DNA from: Kribbella turkmenica
GTDB lineage: Bacteria; Actinomycetota; Actinomycetes; Propionibacteriales; Kribbellaceae
DNA: 40,289 nucleotides
Direction: 5' to 3'
Assembly: GCF_004348725.1 (NCBI RefSeq)
Contig: NZ_SMKR01000055.1
Coordinates: 1 to 40,289 of the forward strand
A model generated the notes under the pieces. That model did no database searches and was not told the origin of the DNA. It was given only the letters and a program-made list of their open reading frames with translations. A program made the position numbers and the translations under genes. Numbering within the stretch: position 1 is the first letter of the stretch; the number at the start of each line of letters is the position of its first letter. Shown one piece after another: positions 10,108-17,759 of this stretch.

Positions 10108-11687
10108 CGCTCTGCCTCCAGCAACTCACGCACGGTCTCGCGATCGTCGAACGGGTGGATCACACCGCCGACGTCCTGTCCGGTCTCATGGCCCTTGCCC
10201 AGGACGACGACGGTGTCCCCCGGGCCGGCCAGCGCGATCGCGCCGGCGATGGCCTGCCTGCGGTCACCGATCTCGTGCAGGTCGGCCCCGGGCAGCGCGG
10301 CCCGGGCGCCCGCGAGCGCGGCCGCCCGGATCGCCGCCGGGTCCTCGCTGCGCGGGTTGTCGTCGGTGATGACGACCACGTCCGCCGCGCGTGCGGCCGC
10401 GGCGCCCATGCCCGGGCGCTTGCCCTGGTCGCGGTCGCCGCCGCAGCCGACGACGGCGTACAGCCGGCCCTTGGTGGCACCGCGCGCGGCCTGCAGCGCG
10501 AGCTCGACGGCGTCCGGCGTGTGCGCGTAGTCGACGATCACCGCCAGGCCGTCCTCGCGGGTGAACGTCTCCATCCGGCCCGGTACGGCGGCGGTCCGCA
10601 GCCCGGCCGCGATCTCCTCGGCCGGTACGCCGACCTGCCGGAGCATCACGGTCGCCAGCAGCGCGTTCGCCACGTTGAAGTCGCCGGGCAGCCCGATCTC
10701 GACCGTCAGCGTCTCCCCCGGTCCGTGGACGTCGAACACGGTCGTGGCGTGCTCGGACTGGTGCAGGTTGGCCACCGTCCAGTCGGCCTCGCCCGTGGTC
10801 GAAACGGTGACCAGCGGTACGACGGTCTGCGCGGCGAGCCGGCGGCCGTACTCGTCGTCGATCATCACCGCGGCCAGATCACACCGCTCCGGGGTGAACA
10901 GCGAGGCCTTCGCCGCGAAGTACTCCTCGAACGTCTTGTGGAAGTCCAGGTGGTCCCGCGTCAGGTTGGTGAACCCGGCGACCGCGAACCGGGCACCGTC
11001 GACCCGGCCCTGCGCGAGCGCGTGGCTGGACACTTCCATCGCGCACCAGCCGACCGCCTGCTCGCGCATGACCGCGAACAGAGCGTGCAGATCGGTGGCC
11101 TCCGGCGTGGTCCGGACGCTCTTCACCACCTCGTCGCCGATCCGCGTCTGGATCGTCCCGATCAGTGCGGCCGGTCCGAGCCGGCGCAGGACGGAGTCCA
11201 GCAGGAAGCTGGTGGTGGTCTTGCCGTTGGTGCCGGTCACGCCGAGCAGGTGCAGTTCCTTCGTCGGCTCGCCATAGACCCGGGCCGCGACGGCCCCGAG
11301 CACCTTCCGGGGGCGGTCGACCACGAGCACCGGCAGACCGGTCTCCCTTGCCCGCTCCTCGCCGGCCGGGTCGGTCAGTACGGCGACAGCCCCGGACTGC
11401 TCCGCCTTGGCGACGAACGCGGCGCCGTGCGTGACAGCACCGGGCAGAGCGGCGTACAGGTCACCTGGAAGGACGGAACGGGAGTCGAGCGAGACACCGG
11501 TCACCTCGACGGTGCTGCTGGTCGGGATCCGCGCACGAGCCGTCCTGGCGACCTCGGTGAGGCTGACCGGCACGACATGCCGCGGCCTGATCGCTGCGAC
11601 GGCTCCGCCGGCGGCGGTAGGGGTGGACACGGGCCCTGAGGCTACCGCTCCGGCCCCTTCGACTCCCACCTGACCCTCAGTCACCAC
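10104..11687 (-). CDS. murE: UDP-N-acetylmuramoyl-tripeptide synthetase MurE (DAP-adding)
   Basis: Ligase adding the third residue to UDP-MurNAc-L-Ala-D-Glu. The DDNPR motif (about residue 443) is the family signature for diaminopimelate addition rather than lysine. Other landmarks are [29 protein letters not shown] (149-161), NLTRDHLDFH and YAHTPDAVE. The product is 527 aa if the GTG at 11687 is used, which overlaps ftsI by 7 bp. The first 35 residues are low-complexity Gly/Ala and unconserved, and no good ribosome site precedes that GTG, so a later in-frame GTG near 11630 is possible. Whether the substrate is LL- or meso-DAP cannot be read from the sequence. Confidence 0.95.
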   Translation of the reverse strand: MVTEGQVGVEGAGAVASGPVSTPTAAGGAVAAIRPRHVVPVSLTEVARTARARIPTSSTVEVTGVSLDSRSVLPGDLYAALPGAVTHGAAFVAKAEQSGAVAVLTDPAGEERARETGLPVLVVDRPRKVLGAVAARVYGEPTKELHLLGVTGTNGKTTTSFLLDSVLRRLGPAALIGTIQTRIGDEVVKSVRTTPEATDLHALFAVMREQAVGWCAMEVSSHALAQGRVDGARFAVAGFTNLTRDHLDFHKTFEEYFAAKASLFTPERCDLAAVMIDDEYGRRLAAQTVVPLVTVSTTGEADWTVANLHQSEHATTVFDVHGPGETLTVEIGLPGDFNVANALLATVMLRQVGVPAEEIAAGLRTAAVPGRMETFTREDGLAVIVDYAHTPDAVELALQAARGATKGRLYAVVGCGGDRDQGKRPGMGAAAARAADVVVITDDNPRSEDPAAIRAAALAGARAALPGADLHEIGDRRQAIAGAIALAGPGDTVVVLGKGHETGQDVGGVIHPFDDRETVRELLEAER

Positions 11688-13912
11688 TCGAGCGGCACGA
11701 CAGGCTGCTTCGCGCCCGTCGGGGGTACGACGTACTTCTGCAGTGCATAGCTCATGACGTCCCGGAACACCGGTCCTCCTTGTCCACCGCCGCTACGCCC
11801 GTTCTGCGGATTCTGGAGTACGACGTACGTAACGAAGCGTGGGTTGTCGGCGGGAGCGAATCCGGCGAAAGAAGTCGCCCACTTGCGGTAGCAGCCGCAG
11901 GCGGAGTCGACCTGCTGCGCTGTGCCGGTCTTGCCGGCCACGCGGTAGCCGTCGATCGCGGCCTGGGTCGCGGTGCCGCCCTTGGCGGTGACCGCCTCCA
12001 TCATCGTGGCGACCTCCTTGGCCGCCTTCTCGCTGACCACGCGCCGGGACGGGCCGGCCGGGTTCGGGACGACGGCGCCGTTCTGGTCGACGTAGTTCTT
12101 CACCAGTTTCGGCGGCACGTAGACACCACCGTTGGCGACCGCGTTCACCGCGGCGGTCATCTGGACGGCGTTGGCCGCGAGCCCCTGGCCGAACGCCACC
12201 TGTGAGCGGGTCAGCTCACTCCACTCGTCGCCGGGCGGCATCACACCACGACTCTCGCCGGGGAAGCCCAGGCCGGTCGGCTCGCCGAACCCGAAGTCCT
12301 TCAGGTACTTCACGAACTGCGGGATCCGCATCTCCTTCGCCGCGATGATCGTGCCGACGTTCGACGACTTGGCGATCACCCCGGCGATCGTCAGGTTGAG
12401 TGTCCCGTGGGAGAAGTGGTCCCGGACCGTGCGGCGCTGCACCTCGATGCTGCCCGGCACCTTGAGCTTGGTGCCCAGGTCGATGTACCCGGCGTCGGCC
12501 AGCGCGGCCATGGTGACCACCTTCTGCACGCTGCCCGGCTCGTACACCTGCTCGAGCGCGGGGTTGTACAGCTGACTCGACTTCACCGGCTTGTTCGGGT
12601 CGAACGTCGGGTAGTTCGCCATCGCCAGGATCTCGTTGGTCTTGACGTCGGTGGTGATCACCGTGCCGGAGGTGGCCTTGTACTGCTTCACCGCCTGCTC
12701 GATCCGCTTCTCCGCGAACCACTGCAGGTCCGCGTCCAGGGTCAGCTGCGCGGTCAGGCCGGGCTTGGGCTCCTCGACCGTGTGGTTCGCGTTCGGGATC
12801 TTGTTGCCCTTGGTGTCCACCTCGTACATCGCCTTGCCGTCCTGGCCGGACAGCTTGTCGTTCATCCCGTACTCGAGCCCGGCCAGGCCCTTGCCGTCGG
12901 CACCGACCACCCCGACCACGTTGGCCGCGATGGTGCCGTTCGGGTGGCTGCGGATCGGGTCTTCCTCGGTGTAGATCCCGGCCAGCAGGTCGGCCTGCTG
13001 GTCCTGCGGCTTGCCCTTGTTCTGCTGCGCGATCTCGGCGTTCTTCGCCTTCAGCTCGGCCTCGATGGCGTTCCAGGTCTGCGGGCTGACCTTGCGCGCC
13101 AGATAGGCGAACCGGCCCTTCCCGGTCATCGCGGTCACCAGCTTGCCGTACGTCGTCTCCGGCAGCTTCGGCGCCAGGATCCGGGCCAGCTGCTGGGCCA
13201 CCGGCTTCGTCTGGGTCGGGTCGGCGGTGATCGCGACCGCGTCCTCGGACACGCTCAGCGGGACACCGTTCCGGTCCAGGATCGCGCCGCGGGACGCGTG
13301 CAGCACGAACGGCTTGGTGTTCTCCCGGGTCGCTGCCAGGGCGTAGCTGTCCGGGTCGACGCCCTGCAGCAGCACCAGCCGCCCGGCGAACAGCGACAGC
13401 ACGAACGCCATCACCCCGAAGGTCACCCGCAGCCGCAGCGTCGGCCGCCCCAGCTTCAACGTCCGCGGCGGCTTCCGCTTCTTCGGCTTCGGCGGCCGCC
13501 GGCTCTGCACGGGCCGCTTGCGCGGCGGGCTCTTCTTCGCCGCGGTCTTCTTGACCGGCGCCCGCTTGCCCGGGGCGGCCTTCTTCGCGGCGGCCTTCCT
13601 CGGCCCGTCCACGGGCGCACGCCGTGGTGCCGGGCGGGCGGCGGTCTTCTTCGCCGGCGCCTTCTTCTCGGGTGCCCCCTTCACCGGGGCCTTCGGCACC
13701 GGACGGCGTGCGGCGGCCTGCTCCTCGGCAGCGCGCTGCGCCTCCTCACGGGCTTTGCGGAGGAGGCGTTCACGGGTGGACTCGGGACGCTGTGGGGTGG
13801 AGCGGGTGCGAGCCGTAGCCGACGACGGACGAGGCGGAGCCTTCCGGGACGAAGTGCTCCGTCCCGGTTCACCACGCTTGCGTGGCGGCTCGCTGCCCCG
13901 TCGGTCGGTCAT
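11681..13912 (-). CDS. ftsI: Septal transpeptidase FtsI (PBP3, class B PBP)
   Basis: Bitopic D,D-transpeptidase that crosslinks septal peptidoglycan together with FtsW. The 743-aa protein starts with about 160 cytoplasmic residues, extremely rich in Lys, Ala, Pro and Arg (PAKKTAARPAP-like blocks), then one membrane segment (about 163-183), the PBP dimerisation domain, and the transpeptidase domain. The active-site triad is present: SVQK (nucleophile Ser near residue 460), SSN (near 514) and KTGT (near 659). Actinobacterial FtsI proteins often have basic tails, but this one is long. A GGGGGA ribosome site lies about 9 bases before the ATG. The gene follows ftsL by 4 bp. Confidence 0.96.
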   Translation of the reverse strand: MTDRRGSEPPRKRGEPGRSTSSRKAPPRPSSATARTRSTPQRPESTRERLLRKAREEAQRAAEEQAAARRPVPKAPVKGAPEKKAPAKKTAARPAPRRAPVDGPRKAAAKKAAPGKRAPVKKTAAKKSPPRKRPVQSRRPPKPKKRKPPRTLKLGRPTLRLRVTFGVMAFVLSLFAGRLVLLQGVDPDSYALAATRENTKPFVLHASRGAILDRNGVPLSVSEDAVAITADPTQTKPVAQQLARILAPKLPETTYGKLVTAMTGKGRFAYLARKVSPQTWNAIEAELKAKNAEIAQQNKGKPQDQQADLLAGIYTEEDPIRSHPNGTIAANVVGVVGADGKGLAGLEYGMNDKLSGQDGKAMYEVDTKGNKIPNANHTVEEPKPGLTAQLTLDADLQWFAEKRIEQAVKQYKATSGTVITTDVKTNEILAMANYPTFDPNKPVKSSQLYNPALEQVYEPGSVQKVVTMAALADAGYIDLGTKLKVPGSIEVQRRTVRDHFSHGTLNLTIAGVIAKSSNVGTIIAAKEMRIPQFVKYLKDFGFGEPTGLGFPGESRGVMPPGDEWSELTRSQVAFGQGLAANAVQMTAAVNAVANGGVYVPPKLVKNYVDQNGAVVPNPAGPSRRVVSEKAAKEVATMMEAVTAKGGTATQAAIDGYRVAGKTGTAQQVDSACGCYRKWATSFAGFAPADNPRFVTYVVLQNPQNGRSGGGQGGPVFRDVMSYALQKYVVPPTGAKQPVVPLEW

Positions 13913-13916
13913 CCGA

Positions 13917-14582
13917 TCATCCCCCGGTGGTCGTGGTACGCGTGGTCCCCGTGGTCGTGGCGGCGGGCGGCTGGATGCCCGTCGCCGTACCAGTGCGTGC
14001 GGTCGTGCCGGTCGCGGGCGGCTTCACCGTGGTCGCGGGCGGCTTCACGGTCGTGGCCGGCGGCTTCACGGTCGTGGCCGGCGGCTTCACGGTCGTGGCC
14101 GGCGGCTTCGGCGTGACCGCGGCCGGGGGCTTGGGCGTCGCCGCGGGCATGCCCGGGCCGAACATCGCTGCTCCGGTGCCGGCCTTGCCCTCCTCCGGCA
14201 CGCCGAGCACCCGGCCGTCGGACAGCCGCAGGAAGACCGGGTTCGGGTTCGGCACCATGCCCATCCGCAGCGCCGAGTCGGCCAGGTTCTGCGGCGACTC
14301 CAGCGTGCGGACCTGCTTCTCCAGCTGCTCCTGCTGGTCCTTCAGCTGGTCGGCCTGCTTGTTCAGCTCGGTCACCTGGAACGTCCCGCTCTGCAGCTCC
14401 GTGTTGAGCAGCAGCAGGCCGACCAGGCCGGCCGCCAGCAGCGACACCACGAAGATGACGAACGGCATCCGCGGCGGCCGGAACGGCGCACCGTAGACGA
14501 CCCGGAGCTTCGGTTCCGGCCGCTTGGCGGTGGTCACCGCCGGCGTGGCCCGTGCCTTCGACGGGCTGAAGACAGTACTCAT
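13917..14582 (-). CDS. ftsL: FtsL-like divisome protein with repetitive C-terminal tail
   Basis: Small bitopic protein in the ftsL position between rsmH and ftsI. Residues 1-40 are basic and cytoplasmic, 41-60 form one membrane helix, and about 66-96 form a Leu/Gln-rich coiled coil (VTELNKQADQLKDQQEQLEK), followed by ALRMGMVPNPNPVFLRLSDG. This layout is typical of FtsL, which activates FtsWI together with FtsQ and FtsB. Residues 131-221 are an added Pro/Thr/Ala-rich tail with five tandem PPATTVK-type heptads, nearly doubling the length relative to E. coli FtsL (121 aa); the tail should lie outside the membrane. The ATG overlaps the rsmH stop by 1 bp (TGATG). Confidence 0.88.
   Translation of the reverse strand: MSTVFSPSKARATPAVTTAKRPEPKLRVVYGAPFRPPRMPFVIFVVSLLAAGLVGLLLLNTELQSGTFQVTELNKQADQLKDQQEQLEKQVRTLESPQNLADSALRMGMVPNPNPVFLRLSDGRVLGVPEEGKAGTGAAMFGPGMPAATPKPPAAVTPKPPATTVKPPATTVKPPATTVKPPATTVKPPATGTTARTGTATGIQPPAATTTGTTRTTTTGG
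14011..14115 (-). repeat. Five 21-bp tandem repeats within ftsL
   Basis: Five copies of a 21-bp unit, in frame with ftsL and encoding PPATTVK-like heptads (residues about 157-190). The third and fourth copies (14053-14073, 14074-14094) are identical; the outer ones differ by a few bases. The array is a candidate site for copy-number variation between strains. Confidence 0.92.
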
Positions 14583-15547
14583 CAGGCCACCAGCCCCTTC
14601 TCCCGGACGCGTTCGGCCGCCCGCACGCGAGCGGAGGCGGCCCGCGGGTTCACCGCGACCTCCTCCTCGGTCGGCTTCTCCGCACCGCGGGTCAGCAACT
14701 TCAGGTACGGCTCGTGCCCGGCCGGGATCACCGGCAGGTCGTCCGGTACGTCGGACCTGGCGCCGGCCGCGAACGTCTGCTTGGTGATCCGGTCCTCGAG
14801 CGAGTGGTAACTCATCACCACGATCCGGCCGTGCAGCGCCAGCGCCCCGATCGCGGCCGGCAGCGCCCGGCGCAGGACGTCGAGCTCGCCGTTCACCTCG
14901 ATCCGCAGCGCCTGGAACGTCCGCTTGGCCGGATGACCGCCGGTCCGCCGGGCCGCCTGCGGGATCGCGTCGCGGACCAGCTCGGACAGCCGGGCACTGG
15001 TGGTGAACGGCTCGGTCTCGCGCTCACGCACGATCCGGTCCGCGATCCGCCGGGCGAACTTCTCCTCGCCGTACTGGAACAGGATCCGGGCCAGGTCGGC
15101 CGCGCTGTAGGTGTTCACGATGTCCGCGGCCGTGGTCGGGCCGGTGCTGTCCATCCGCATGTCCAGCGGCGCGTCCTGAGCGTAGGCGAAACCGCGGCCG
15201 GCTTCGTCCAGCTGCATCGACGAGACCCCGAGGTCGAACAGCATCCCGTCGATCGCCGGAACGTCGAGGTCCGCGAGCACCTGCGGCAGTTCGTCGTACA
15301 CGGCGTGCACCAACGTGGTCCGCTCCTGGTACGGCGCCAGCCGGTCACCGGCGAGCCGGAGCGCCTCGGGGTCGCGGTCGAGACCGATCAGCCGGGCGTC
15401 GGGAAACCGGCGCAGGAACGCCTCCGAGTGACCACCGAGACCAAGTGTCGCGTCGACCAGGACGGCGCCGGGGTGCGCGAGCGCGGGAGCCAGCAGCGCG
15501 ACCACGCGCTCCAGCATCACCGGCACATGCCGCTCCGCAGCGTCCAT
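14582..15547 (-). CDS. rsmH: 16S rRNA (cytosine(1402)-N4)-methyltransferase RsmH (MraW)
   Basis: SAM-dependent methyltransferase that methylates N4 of C1402 in the 16S rRNA decoding centre; almost always the second dcw gene. The 321-aa product has [10 protein letters not shown] at the N-terminus, the SAM loop [15 protein letters not shown] (about 31-45), [17 protein letters not shown], the substrate region [11 protein letters not shown], and the [12 protein letters not shown] signature. The ATG at 15547 has GAAGG upstream. The 285-bp spacer from mraZ holds a large RNA hairpin, so rsmH and the downstream genes may be controlled at the leader. Confidence 0.97.
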   Translation of the reverse strand: MDAAERHVPVMLERVVALLAPALAHPGAVLVDATLGLGGHSEAFLRRFPDARLIGLDRDPEALRLAGDRLAPYQERTTLVHAVYDELPQVLADLDVPAIDGMLFDLGVSSMQLDEAGRGFAYAQDAPLDMRMDSTGPTTAADIVNTYSAADLARILFQYGEEKFARRIADRIVRERETEPFTTSARLSELVRDAIPQAARRTGGHPAKRTFQALRIEVNGELDVLRRALPAAIGALALHGRIVVMSYHSLEDRITKQTFAAGARSDVPDDLPVIPAGHEPYLKLLTRGAEKPTEEEVAVNPRAASARVRAAERVREKGLVA

Positions 15548-15680
15548 CCTCGACCCTTCCGTCGCCGCGGGAGCGACCCTGCCCCCGCAGGTCTTGTGTG
15601 GTGTTCGTCCTGCCTCTCCGCACCGAGGTCGCGGACCGGTGCCGTACCGCTGTGCGCTGTTGGTCGCGGGCGGATGCAGA

Positions 15681-15796
15681 ACCGTCCGGTCAGATCACGG
15701 GTACGCCTTCCGGGGAAGTACCTCGTCGTCTTGGCGCCGGGGAAGTGACGCCAACACCCGAGGTCGGAAGTCGGACCCGTGATCTCACCGGACGGT
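15681..15796 (-). ncRNA. Large nested hairpin upstream of rsmH, candidate mraW RNA motif
   Basis: On the minus strand, 15796-15775 pairs with 15702-15681 over 22 positions with one mismatch. Inside, ACCTCG (15764-15759) pairs with CGAGGT (15725-15720), and within that TTGGCG (15754-15749) pairs with CGCCAA (15736-15731) around a 12-base loop. A short self-complementary stretch, CTTCCCCGGAAG, sits in the 3' internal loop. Such full nesting is unlikely by chance. A structured mraW RNA motif of unknown ligand has been described in the 5' leaders of actinobacterial mraW (rsmH) genes, and this element is in exactly that place, 134 bases before the rsmH ATG. The assignment to that family is from position and shape, not from a consensus match. 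Confidence 0.65.
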
Positions 15797-15832
15797 CGGT
15801 CAGTCCTGGTCCTGCTCGCCCACTGTTCAGCT

Positions 15833-16264
15833 TTAGAAGATCCCCGGAAGGACTTCCTCGGAGAGGTCGGCGAACGCCTGCTCCTGCTCCTGGGAGTACC
15901 TGTTCCAGTTCTCCGTGTTCCAGATCTCCACCCTGTTCATCGCCCCGATGACGACGCAGTCGCGATCCAGTCCCGCGTAATCGCGCAGCATCGGCGGGAT
16001 GGTGACCCGGCCCTGCTTGTCCGGCACCTCGTTCGAGGCTCCGGCGAACAGCATTCGCAGGTAGTCCCGCGCACCCTTGTTGGTGATCGGCGCCTGCTTC
16101 AACTGCTCGGTCAGCTGGACGAACTCGCGTTCGGGCCACACGGACAGCGATCGCTCCTGTCCGCGGGTGATCACCAGGCCCTCTGCCAGTTCCTCCCGGA
16201 ACTTCGCCGGCAGGAACAGCCGTCCCTTGTCGTCGAGCTTGGGGAAGTGAGTTCCGAGGAACAC
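15833..16264 (-). CDS. mraZ: MraZ, transcriptional regulator of the dcw cluster
   Basis: AbrB-fold DNA-binding protein that forms rings and binds tandem repeats in its own promoter, repressing the dcw cluster in E. coli. The 143-aa protein contains the two SpoVT/AbrB-like repeats: [14 protein letters not shown] (about 10-23) and [19 protein letters not shown] (about 81-99), plus IEIW-like VEIWNTENW. The start is a GTG at 16264 with a strong GGGAGGTG ribosome site. It is the first gene of the cluster; upstream lie matching tandem GTGG boxes over a promoter. Length and motifs are normal. Confidence 0.97.
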   Translation of the reverse strand: MFLGTHFPKLDDKGRLFLPAKFREELAEGLVITRGQERSLSVWPEREFVQLTEQLKQAPITNKGARDYLRMLFAGASNEVPDKQGRVTIPPMLRDYAGLDRDCVVIGAMNRVEIWNTENWNRYSQEQEQAFADLSEEVLPGIF

Positions 16265-16312
16265 GCTCCACCTCCCCGTTGCGGACTCTCCGTCTCAGGC
16301 GAGCTGCTTCCA

Positions 16313-16357
16313 CCACTTTGGTTCCACTGCGCTCCACCTTACTCCACTTTCCACCAC
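16313..16357 (-). promoter_or_regulatory. MraZ operator: five GTGG boxes at 10-11 bp pitch
   Basis: On the minus strand GTGG (CCAC on plus) recurs at 16313, 16324, 16334, 16344 and 16354, with steps of 11, 10, 10 and 10 bp; a degenerate GTTGG continues the series at 16364. Direct repeats at helical pitch match known MraZ operators (TGGGN repeats in E. coli, AAAGTGG-like in Mycoplasma). The boxes cover the -10 and spacer, so occupied sites should block RNA polymerase. Confidence 0.75.
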
Positions 16358-16363
16358 CGTCAA
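16336..16363 (-). promoter_or_regulatory. Candidate dcw/mraZ promoter
   Basis: On the minus strand, TTGACG (16363-16358) and TAAGGT (16341-16336) are separated by 16 bp, a good match to an actinobacterial housekeeping promoter. The predicted start near 16329 gives a leader of about 65 nt before the mraZ GTG. The elements are interleaved with the GTGG boxes. Confidence 0.7.
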
Positions 16364-16460
16364 CCAACTTCCGCCCCAATTCCCCCACGTGCCGCCCCGA
16401 TTCCCGCGGGCCGTTCCGCGTGCCGTGGCCCGTTCCAGGCGTGCAGCCCGGCCGGCCGAC

Positions 16461-16496
16461 GCTCCACTTCGCTCCACCCGGCTCCTGGCGCTCCAT
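16461..16496 (-). promoter_or_regulatory. Second, distal array of TGGAG boxes
   Basis: On the plus strand CTCC recurs at 16462, 16472, 16482 and 16491; on minus the boxes read TGGAGCG, GTGGAGC and GTGGAGCG, with the third (from CTCCTGG) degenerate. Pitch is 10, 10 and 9 bp, as in the proximal array about 120 bp away. It may be an auxiliary MraZ site, also near the divergent moxR operon. Confidence 0.5.
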
Positions 16497-16763
16497 GTCG
16501 GTCCCCGGGAACACGACCGGCGTACCTTTCTCTCCGTTCCGGGCGCGTCGCTCCCCGTCGCCCCACAGGTCCCGGCGCTCTGTTCCTCCGGCGAACGGTT
16601 TTCCCCCACCCGTACGCTTGGAGGGACGACTGCCGACCCACGCCGGTGAGGGCCTGTGCCGATGAACACCGAAACGCCAGGTAACGAAACTTCAGCTGCT
16701 CTAGGCCGGACCCCTACAGCGGGTGAGAATGTGTCGGCCGTCAACGAATGGGGAGGACACAGG

Positions 16764-17756
16764 GTGAGCACCACCGCGACCAGCTCGGCGCTGGCAGGGG
16801 CCGGGGACTTCGACGAGCTGTCCGAGGTGGCGGGCCGGGTCCGCCAGGCGATGGAGCAGGTGATCGAGGGTAAGCCCGACGTGGTCGAGGTCGCCGTCAC
16901 AGTCCTGCTGGCCGAGGGACACCTGCTGATCGAGGACGTGCCCGGCGTCGGCAAGACGATGCTGGCCAAGGCCCTGGCGAAGTCGATCGACTGCAGCGTC
17001 CGCCGGATCCAGTTCACGCCGGACCTGCTGCCGTCGGACATCACCGGCGTCTCGGTCTTCAACCAGGAGATCCGCGACTTCGAGTTCAAGCCCGGCGCGG
17101 TGTTCGCGAACATCGTCGTCGGCGACGAGATCAACCGCGCCTCGCCGAAGACCCAGGCCGCGCTGCTGGAGTCGATGGAGGAACGCCAGGTCACCGTCGA
17201 CACCACGACGTACCAGCTCGAGGCGCCGTTCATGGTGATCGCGACCCAGAACCCGATCGAGATGGAGGGCACCTATCCCCTCCCCGAGGCGCAGCGCGAC
17301 CGGTTCATGGCCCGGGTGTCGATGGGCTACCCGGAGCCGGCCGCGGAGCTGCGGATGCTCGACGGCCACGCCGCCGACGACCCGCTCGCCAACCTGCAGG
17401 CGGTCACCGACGGACAGCAGATCCTCCGGCTCGTGAAGACGGTGCAGTCGGTGCACGTGTCCGAGTCGGTCAAGGAGTACGCCGTCGCCCTCGTCGGGGC
17501 GACCCGCCGGTCGCAGGAGCTCCGGCTCGGCGCCAGCCCACGGTCGACGCTGCACCTGATCCGCGCCGCCCGGGCGGCCGCGGCCCTCGACTCCCGTGAG
17601 TTCGTCCTGCCGGACGACATCCAGGAGCTCGCCGTACCGGTGCTCGCGCACCGCGTACTCCCTGCGGCTGAGGCGCATCTCGGTGGGCGCGGTGCAGCCG
17701 ACATCGTCTCCGGGCTGGTGGCCACCGTGCCGCTGCCCCGCACACGTCGGGACTGA
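16764..17756 (+). CDS. MoxR-family AAA+ ATPase
   Basis: AAA+ ATPase of the MoxR group, thought to act as a chaperone for partner proteins, usually encoded with DUF58 and transglutaminase proteins as here. The 330-aa product shows Walker A in EDVPGVGKTMLAKALA, Walker B and sensor in VVGDEINRASPKTQAALLE, EERQVTVD, and ATQNPIEMEGTYPLPEAQRDRF, a strong MoxR signature. I chose the GTG at 16764 because GGGAGG precedes it by 8 bases; the frame is open back to 16656, which would add a 36-residue unconserved extension. It is followed by DUF58 after 3 bp. Its actual client is unknown. Confidence 0.93.
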   Translation: MSTTATSSALAGAGDFDELSEVAGRVRQAMEQVIEGKPDVVEVAVTVLLAEGHLLIEDVPGVGKTMLAKALAKSIDCSVRRIQFTPDLLPSDITGVSVFNQEIRDFEFKPGAVFANIVVGDEINRASPKTQAALLESMEERQVTVDTTTYQLEAPFMVIATQNPIEMEGTYPLPEAQRDRFMARVSMGYPEPAAELRMLDGHAADDPLANLQAVTDGQQILRLVKTVQSVHVSESVKEYAVALVGATRRSQELRLGASPRSTLHLIRAARAAAALDSREFVLPDDIQELAVPVLAHRVLPAAEAHLGGRGAADIVSGLVATVPLPRTRRD

Positions 17757-17759
17757 GCC

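Larger units (their letters stand above)
16265..16763. other. Divergent intergenic region between mraZ and moxR
   Basis: About 500 bp without a convincing gene. It holds the dcw promoter, both MraZ-type box arrays, and a possible plus-strand -10 TACGCT at 16613-16618 for the moxR operon (no clear -35). A short in-frame extension of moxR (from 16656 or 16662) is possible but has weaker ribosome sites. Confidence 0.6.

Noticed and set aside
15681..15796. Inverted repeat considered as a terminator or as ends of a small transposon
   Set aside because: The inner region has further nested helices, no coding capacity, no visible target-site duplication and no T tract; the place before rsmH fits a leader RNA better.
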